NCBI GenBank assembly: GCA_027475525.1
Contig: JAMWFC010000125.1
Span: 62,001 to 126,000 of the forward strand
Direction: 5' to 3'
Source: Macrolepiota albuminosa
Taxonomy: Eukaryota; Basidiomycota; Agaricomycetes; Agaricales; Agaricaceae
DNA: 64,000 bases
Of this stretch, positions 58,947 through 64,000 are shown piece by piece. Position 1 is the stretch's first letter. The number at the start of each line of letters is the position of its first letter. Under the pieces are notes generated by a model. It searched no databases. It was given only the letters and a program-made list of their open reading frames with translations, and was not told the origin of the DNA. The translations under genes and the position numbers were made by a program.

Positions 58947-59738
58947 ACCTGGGAGGCCCATTGTCCCAAGGGGGTTCGTTCCTGCCAGGAGGGGGCCCGG
59001 GTCTCCACGCAGGGAGTGGCAGGGGTGGAGGGCCTGGGGGTCGTCCTCGAGGTTCGGCTGGGGGTGGCGGAGGTGGTCGGGGAGGGTTTGGCGGTGTCGG
59101 GTCGGGCGGAGGGGGGTCGGGTGCTGGGTTGCGCGGGGGACGTTCAACTCGGGAGGGTCGTGCTTGCATCGGGGGTCGCGGGGGGTTTCGTAGGTCAAAG
59201 TGGGGTGGCGGGTCGCGACGGAAGTTGGGCTCTGGAGGGGCCAGGGCGGACGTGGGGGGCGGTGCTGGTGCCGGGGCGGGCACGGGCGCAGGACGTTGTT
59301 CGTTGTTGTCGCGCGTGAGCTCGTTGATGTAGCATAGCGTGTCGTCCGTACTAGGGGTGTCCACCCGGGCTCTACCGGGGTTCGCCGGGGGCAGAGGTTG
59401 GGCGTTGTCCATTCGCGGGAGGGGTTCCAGGGGTCTCTGGGGCTGCCCCCAGGTCTCGAAGGTACTAGGAACGGAATTAGCCCTGCGACGAGTTGACAAG
59501 CCTACCGTGCGGGCAGCGGGTTGGTCGAAAAGGCCTCCAGTCGGGTTGAGGGACCGTAATATGGCTGAGGCATTCTGCCGTTCTTCCCGTTGTCGTTCCT
59601 CCAGAGTGGGGACCGTGGGGGCTGCTGGGACTGCTGGGGCCAGTTCCGGGGGTTCCCGTCGAATGTGAATTGAGCGACCTGGGTCCGCGGGGTCGTTGAG
59701 GGGCCGAGGGGAGGGGGACGCGTGGACTTTGTCGAGCA

Positions 59739-59894
59739 GTTGCTGTAATTCTTCCCGGAGGATCGTATTGCGCCTATACTTTACCATGGTTTGCTCCGGG
59801 AGTTCTCCTCGCGCAATTGCTGTAATTCTTCCCGGAGGATCGTATTGCGCCTATACTTTACCATGGTTTGCTCCGGGAGTTCTCCTCGCATGAG
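59739..59894. repeat. Exact 77-bp tandem duplication inside gag (likely assembly join)
   Basis: The unit with TGCTGTAATTCTTCCCGGAG at 59741 recurs at 59818. Confidence 0.9.
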
Positions 59895-60550
59895 GCAATC
59901 CCCAAATTTGACCAGGCAGTGAGCCCATTCCTCTGGAGTGCCTTTGAAGTCGTCGTGTCCGAATTCCATGAGCAGCGTCCTTGTCCGTTGCACGAAGTCT
60001 CCCGGTGAGATCCTGAGGGAGCGGAGTACCTCGTCCCGTTGCTGTTCATACTCCTTGAGGCGTCGTCATCCCATTGGCGAGGGAGGGGTTTGAGTGGGTA
60101 GCGTGGCGGCTGGGTAATGACGAGGGGGGTGGTTGGGATAGGGGGGTCCTCGGGGTTCTCGGGGTTGGGGGATGGGGCGCTGATAACCGTAGTAGGGGGT
60201 GGGTGCAAAGGGGCCCTCGCTGGGGGAAATCGGGCGAGGTCCACTGGGTACAGGTGGGGTCTCCGGCAGGCCCCCGGGGATGCTCCGGTACGAGGGGACC
60301 TCCACGGGTCATGCCATGGCTAAGTTGGGCGGAGGGGCCCAGCTGGCTGAGGGCCCCAGGTCGTAGAGGGACGGGTCGGGGGCCCAGTGGCGGTGGAGAT
60401 ATTGAGGTTCGTACGGGAGAGGTGGATAGACGGGGCGGGGGGTCTGCACGGAGTAGTGATCGGGTACCGGGCGTCCGTAAGGGTTGGTCTGGTACTCCGT
60501 GGAGTAGTAAGTGTGAGTATACGTAGCCATCAAGAACGGTATAAGGAGGG

Positions 60551-60563
60551 AGTCTTGATATTA
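60551..60563 (-). promoter_or_regulatory. Candidate self-priming primer binding site
   Basis: Immediately after the 5' LTR the minus strand reads TAATATCAAGACT, perfectly complementary over 13 nt to AGTCTTGATATTA inside the LTR (60930-60918), which would lie at or near the transcript 5' end given the TATA-like box upstream. No tRNA-like PBS is visible. This is the arrangement of Tf1/sushi-group chromoviruses that prime reverse transcription with their own mRNA 5' end. Confidence 0.6.
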
Positions 60564-61294
60564 TGTCAGGTTCCGCTGAGTCGGGGGCTTTCCGGGAAAG
60601 CAACGCCCTTACGATGCGGACTTGACCTACGAATACTCGGGTGTCTGGAACTCCGGGGCTAGGGCTCCGGGGTTCAAGACAAGGACAGGGGTAATCCTGG
60701 GAGAGAGGACTAGAGTCCGGGGGTTTTGGGTTGGAGGTAACTGAGAGCTAGAGGGGGTCGAGTCATGAACCGGAGGTTCTAAGACAAGACCAAGTTAGTA
60801 AATCAAGAGTCGCGAAGTGCGTACCAAAACTTAGAGCACGCGAATACTTAGGCGTGCCAGTCGAAGCGTACCAATCAAGGTGTACCAGTCGAGCAAAAGG
60901 GCACGCAATAACCAAAGTAATATCAAGACTAGCGAATACAACAGGGAACTATGCTATAAGTACTACGGGGCCGGGTCTCAGGGTTCTGGGATGTCTGGGA
61001 TGGGTTCCGGGGGTCATTGAGTAGCGGCAGGGGCTGCATACCGGGATCGCGCGTGTGGGGCGCGCGATCAATTGGCACGGATGGAGCCATGATGCGTGAT
61101 GCGCAATGTCCGGAGCGAGTCGCGTGATCCGATCGTTGATCGGGGCTGGTGGCGGCTGATGGCGGTCCTTGATGCGCGTGATGGCGGTGTCGGCGGTCAT
61201 GATGGCAGGGCGTGTCCTGTGGGGTCGGAGGGAGGGTCCCGGAGGGTGTCCCGGGGGTGTCCCGGGGTGGGCCCGGAGAGAAGGGGTCGTGACA
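60564..61294 (-). repeat. 5' LTR of the chromovirus
   Basis: 731 bp. On the minus strand it has a TATA-like TTATAG at 60959-60954; 24-29 nt further on, AGTCTTGATATTA (60930-60918) is complementary to the sequence just outside the LTR (see primer binding site). Confidence 0.93.
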
Positions 61295-61299
61295 GTCAC

Positions 61300-61868
61300 A
61301 TTTGATGCATAGCTAAAGCTGAATTACTATTTTTACTACCCCTTGATCAAATAAGGAATTAAAGAAGAAGAAGCAGGTCATGTGACTTATATCGAAGCTG
61401 GAACCCCAAGATAGAAGGTCTAGGAACATACTTTACTGAGGTAGTTAAAGGATCCAATCAGCTGCTGGCTCAGAATCTAGGGAGAATGCTGGGGTACTTT
61501 AGCATTACCCTCAATTACAGTTCAAACACATCTCCCTGGATATCTCAGCAGCCAGAGCACCAAATGACATAATTTTGGTATCAGCAGGTAGCCCTAGAGT
61601 GCCCCTAGAGGTTCCAGCAGCATAATTTGTAGAAAGTTGTATTTGATGCATAGCTAAAACTGAATTAGTATTTTTAATACCCTTTGATCAAATGTAGAAT
61701 TAAAAGGGAATGAGTAGGTCATGTGACTTATATCAAAGCTGGAACCCCAAGATTGAAGGTCTAGGAATATACTTTATTGAGATAGTAAAAGGATCTGATT
61801 AGTTTCTGGCTCAGAATTCAGGGAGAAAGCCTGAGCTGCCTTTCACATGAAAGGGCAAGAACCTAATA
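61300..61868. repeat. Tandem repeat with period of about 340 bp (right block)
   Basis: Continuation of 49550-50237 beyond the gypsy insertion. It ends with a segment (61795-61866: GGATCTGAT...TTTCTGGCTCAGA...CACATGAAAGGGCAAGAA) that also occurs at 24040-24109. Confidence 0.75.
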
Positions 61869-62383
61869 CTAGTATAAGCCCAGAGACTGTGTATTCCTGG
61901 ATGCCTCCGACATCTCCACCATGCGACCCTCAAAGAAGCTGTCTCATTGTCAACTGGGGCCATACACCATCGAGCGTCAGGTAGGGCCCCTAGCCTACCG
62001 ACTCTGGCTGCCTGCGGGCATGCACCAACTCCACCCGGTCTTCAACGTGGTCAAGCTTTCTCCAGCCCCGGAAGACCCCATCCCTGGGTGACAAGCACCG
62101 CCGCTGCCACCGCCAGTCCTAGCAGACAGCGGGGTGGAGTACAAAGTGGAGAAGTTGCAAGCTACAGTACAAGGTGAAGTGGAAGGGCTATGGTATTGAA
62201 GACATCTCCTGGAAGCCATTGGAAGACGTCCATGCCCCGGCTCTCATCTGGGACTTCCACTGCCTGCACCCTGATGCCCCGTGAACTATACGGAGAGTTT
62301 ACCCCCTTTTTCTAGCAGATTAGGCCATCCACGAGTTCTTCTACCCAGCACGTCAAGACGCCACACCCTAGAAGGGGGGGTGA
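61868..62383 (+). pseudogene. Truncated chromovirus pol 3' end (GC-rich copy)
   Basis: Reads KPRDCVFLDASDISTMRPSK, KLSHCQLGPYTIERQVGPLA, YRLWLPAGMHQLHPVFNVVK, a TGA, then chromodomain pieces VEYKVEKLQ and YKVKWKGYGIEDISWKPLED, DVHAPALIWDFH. Integrase C-terminus plus chromodomain. The 5' part is missing and the junction is abrupt at 61868. It is followed by a G-rich polypurine tract (62372-62380) and the LTR. Same family as 1-1019 but far less mutated. Confidence 0.8.
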
Positions 62384-62713
62384 TGTCAGGGGACTCCTCG
62401 CTCTACTCCGCTTGTTGTCTGGTCACAATTTCCTTTTCTGGAATTCCAGAGAACTCTGGAGCATTTTCCATGCTCCGGAGTTTTCCAGGCCTCCCGGAGC
62501 TAGCTGTTGGATACTGTACAGTCACTCCCACACCTTTCCGCCCCTGTACTAATGTGCCGCACTGGCAGAGGAATCCTTAGACTTGTTCTCTTTGGATTTT
62601 CCTCTGCCAGGTGATTAGTTATTGATTGTACTGTCATTACTGGCTCTAATACACTTTGGATTTCCCTCTGCCAGTTGCGTAATTAGCCGCAGCCCCCAGA
62701 GGTCGCCCTTACA
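62384..62713 (+). repeat. 3' LTR of the truncated chromovirus
   Basis: 330 bp, TGTCAGGGG to CCTTACA, directly after the polypurine tract. It contains two CTTTGGATTT-CCTCTGCCAG blocks. The 3' half matches the decayed LTR at 890-1019. Confidence 0.75.
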
Positions 62714-62864
62714 GCATAGTATGACTAGTTTCACAACATTATATATCAATCATATATACACCAAAACAGAGTGAAATTAAGATAGTTATTCAGAGATAAC
62801 AAAGCCCCAGAATTCATTGTACACAAACATAAGTACAATATCACTTCCTCCTGATGTATTAAAG

Positions 62865-63535
62865 GCTTTTGAAATGAATAAATCAGATGGTGGCAAGCAA
62901 CAGATTCAATGTAATACAAGAATTTGTTACTCAAACCTATCAGTGAAGCAGCAAGAGAATCTTCAGAAGATGACATTTCCAGATGGCAGATCAAAAGAGC
63001 TGCAGCATGTCTTTGAGGAGCAAGGATTTAATGTAACAAACCTCAAAACCAAGTGCTCTCCAATCTGCTCCACTGAAAACACAGGCTATTGCATGGCTTA
63101 TCTCCTGAGCCAGCAAAATGATTTTAACTAGGATTCAATGCTCAAAGTTCTTATTCATAGAGCCCAACACTTGTATATCTTCTCATCAAAATTCCACTGT
63201 GAGTTGAATTTCATTGAAATGGTATGCTCATTTTCTTTCTTGCAACTCACATCAAAGCTTATAAAGTTCTATTAGTACTGGAGTTGGGCTAAGTATCACT
63301 ACTGGGAGCATGTAAAGAGTGGGTTTACAGAGGCAAAGAAATTGGCTTGTAAATATCTTGACAACTGCCCAGCAGAAGTGATTTGTCACTTTATCAACCA
63401 TTCTTGGTGATTTATGAATGCTTACTGCAAGGGTCTTACTGGCAAGGCTGCAGCATGGGCTGTTTACAACCAACAATCCTACCATCAAGTTTCTCAGAGT
63501 GCAATAATGTCAATTGAAGCAGTATTGAACTAGAA
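62865..63535 (+). pseudogene. DDE transposase (Tc1/pogo-like) 3' part, decayed
   Basis: The frame GRSKELQHVFEEQGFNVTNL, KTKCSPICSTENTGYCMAYL, then SSKFHCELNFIEM (the ELNPIE motif around the last catalytic acidic residue, Pro to Phe), an intron (about 63222-63273), YWSWAKYHYWEHVKSGFTEA, KKLACKYLDNCPAEVICHFI and GLTGKAAAWAVYNQQSYHQV. I recognise this as the C-terminal half of a transposase abundant in Agaricomycetes. Stops near 63129 and 63408 and many substitutions make it inactive. The earlier catalytic Asp residues are outside the recognisable part. Confidence 0.7.
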
Positions 63536-63646
63536 TTACCAAAAGTAGTAGTCTCTATTCAATAAATTATTCTCAAAAATTTGGCCATCTAAAAACATCA
63601 TGGGAAAAACTTTGAAGAGTTGTTTTTTGATGTATTTTGAGATCCT

Positions 63647-63800
63647 GAGTTCAGACCTGGAGTTGGTTTGACTCAGAAAATTGTCCTTATTGAGATGTCA
63701 AAGTTGTCATGTTTAACTGTCCAGAGTTCAGACCTGGAATTGGTTTGACTCAGAAAATTGTCCTTATTGAGATGTCAAAGTTGTCATGTTTAACTGTCCA
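63647..63800. repeat. 77-bp tandem duplication (one mismatch)
   Basis: 63647-63723 and 63724-63800 differ at one base (GGAGTTGG / GGAATTGG). Same period as the other ten. Confidence 0.85.
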
Positions 63801-64000
63801 CAAGTATAGACAAGCCAAATTGTGCCATGCTTTGGTTCTATTTTGGGGGCACAATAGAGTAGTAGTCTCTATTGCACATTTGCCATTGTACCCCAGCAAA
63901 CACCAACAAGGGGGAAACATGAGTTTGCACCACAAACAACCATTCAAACTTCCAAAGTTGCAAAATCCACTCTCTCTTATTGGCACATCTTCACTTCTCC
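63801..64000. other. No supported gene
   Basis: Nothing recognisable on either strand. Confidence 0.4.

Larger units (their letters stand above)
57600..60530 (-). pseudogene. Chromovirus gag
   Basis: From MATYTHTYYSTEYQTNPYGR (60530) through Pro-rich sequence, a matrix-like region (FGHDDFKGTPEEWAHCLVKF), a long Pro/Arg-rich segment, and the capsid core (DIQKPDAFTGRDPRKWRTFL, SGKFGIYDTVAEAEDNLFNL) to a zinc knuckle CILCGEKDHFISECPKQ and the end near 57600. Two TGA codons (60309-60311, 60066-60068) fit CGA. Three 77-bp duplications (59739, 58793, 58534) break the frame and repeat peptides such as the PDAFTGRDPRKWRTF stretch; collapsing them gives one long frame. Confidence 0.85.
50238..61294 (-). 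mobile_element. Ty3/gypsy chromovirus, 11 kb, complete but inactivated
   Basis: LTRs at 50238-50957 (720 bp) and 60564-61294 (731 bp) begin TGTCAGG and end CGTGACA on the plus strand; GTCAC is duplicated at 50233-50237 and 61295-61299. Gag and pol lie on the minus strand; pol order is protease, RT, RNase H, integrase, chromodomain. Between pol and the 3' LTR lies a further gene on the opposite strand. A G-rich polypurine tract (GAAGGGGGGG) abuts the 3' LTR. The element is much more GC-rich than its flanks. Six premature stops in gag-pol all fit CGA to TGA; one real 1-bp frameshift lies near 55200; five 77-bp duplications (51020, 55409, 58534, 58793, 59739) are probably assembly artefacts. Confidence 0.95.

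Overview
The window looks like a repeat-rich segment of an Agaricomycete (mushroom-forming basidiomycete) genome. Signs of this are short GT-AG introns of about 50 nt, Ty1/copia and chromovirus Ty3/gypsy elements with basidiomycete-style proteins, an OrsD/RecQ helicase gene, a DDE transposase of a type common in mushrooms, and fragments of fungal genes (Ppo fatty-acid dioxygenase, Mad1, Ssz1, Ade6, GT61, F-BAR/RhoGAP). I saw no intact housekeeping gene. Almost everything is a mobile element or a broken copy.

Layout. 0-1 kb: decayed 3' end of a chromodomain gypsy element. 2.4-8.6 kb: a transposon-like host pseudogene split by a young copia element (3335-8298) with a 5-bp target duplication. 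9-24 kb and 30-35.5 kb: a graveyard of partial host genes on both strands, several still holding introns: ABC transporter, F-box, GT61, Ade6/PurL, PI-PLC, sugar transporter, a fungal membrane protein, Ssz1-like Hsp70, AGC/NDR kinase, Mad1, RhoGAP, Ppo and DUF2461. 24.2-30.0 kb (minus): a large gene for a candidate TET/JBP-like Fe(II)/2-oxoglutarate oxygenase joined to a chromodomain and a large unknown C-terminal region; its 5' part is a tandem array of 21-30 nt micro-exons. 36.7-46.0 kb (minus): a cluster of a small multi-exon gene, a RecQ-type helicase with an OrsD-like zinc-finger region, and a C2H2/CWxCW protein, bordered by hairpin repeats. 46-49 kb: small fragments (protein kinase, Rtc1-like WD40). 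49.2-50.2 and 61.3-61.9 kb: a roughly 340-bp tandem repeat into which a GC-rich chromovirus (50238-61294) inserted. 61.9-62.7 kb: a better-preserved copy of the element end seen at 0-1 kb. 62.8-63.5 kb: a decayed DDE transposase.

Three patterns run through the window. (1) Decay is dominated by CpG transitions: 18 of 21 substitutions between the paired LTRs are at CpG, and most premature stops fit CGA to TGA. (2) Eleven head-to-tail duplications with a period of exactly 77 bp occur in unrelated sequences, which points to uncollapsed k-mer overlaps in the assembly rather than biology; four of them break the gypsy reading frames. (3) The AT-rich 24-50 kb island carries chromatin and DNA-modification type genes (oxygenase-chromodomain, RecQ/OrsD) together with hairpin repeats and so may be a large mobile or subtelomere-like unit. 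That last point is inference.
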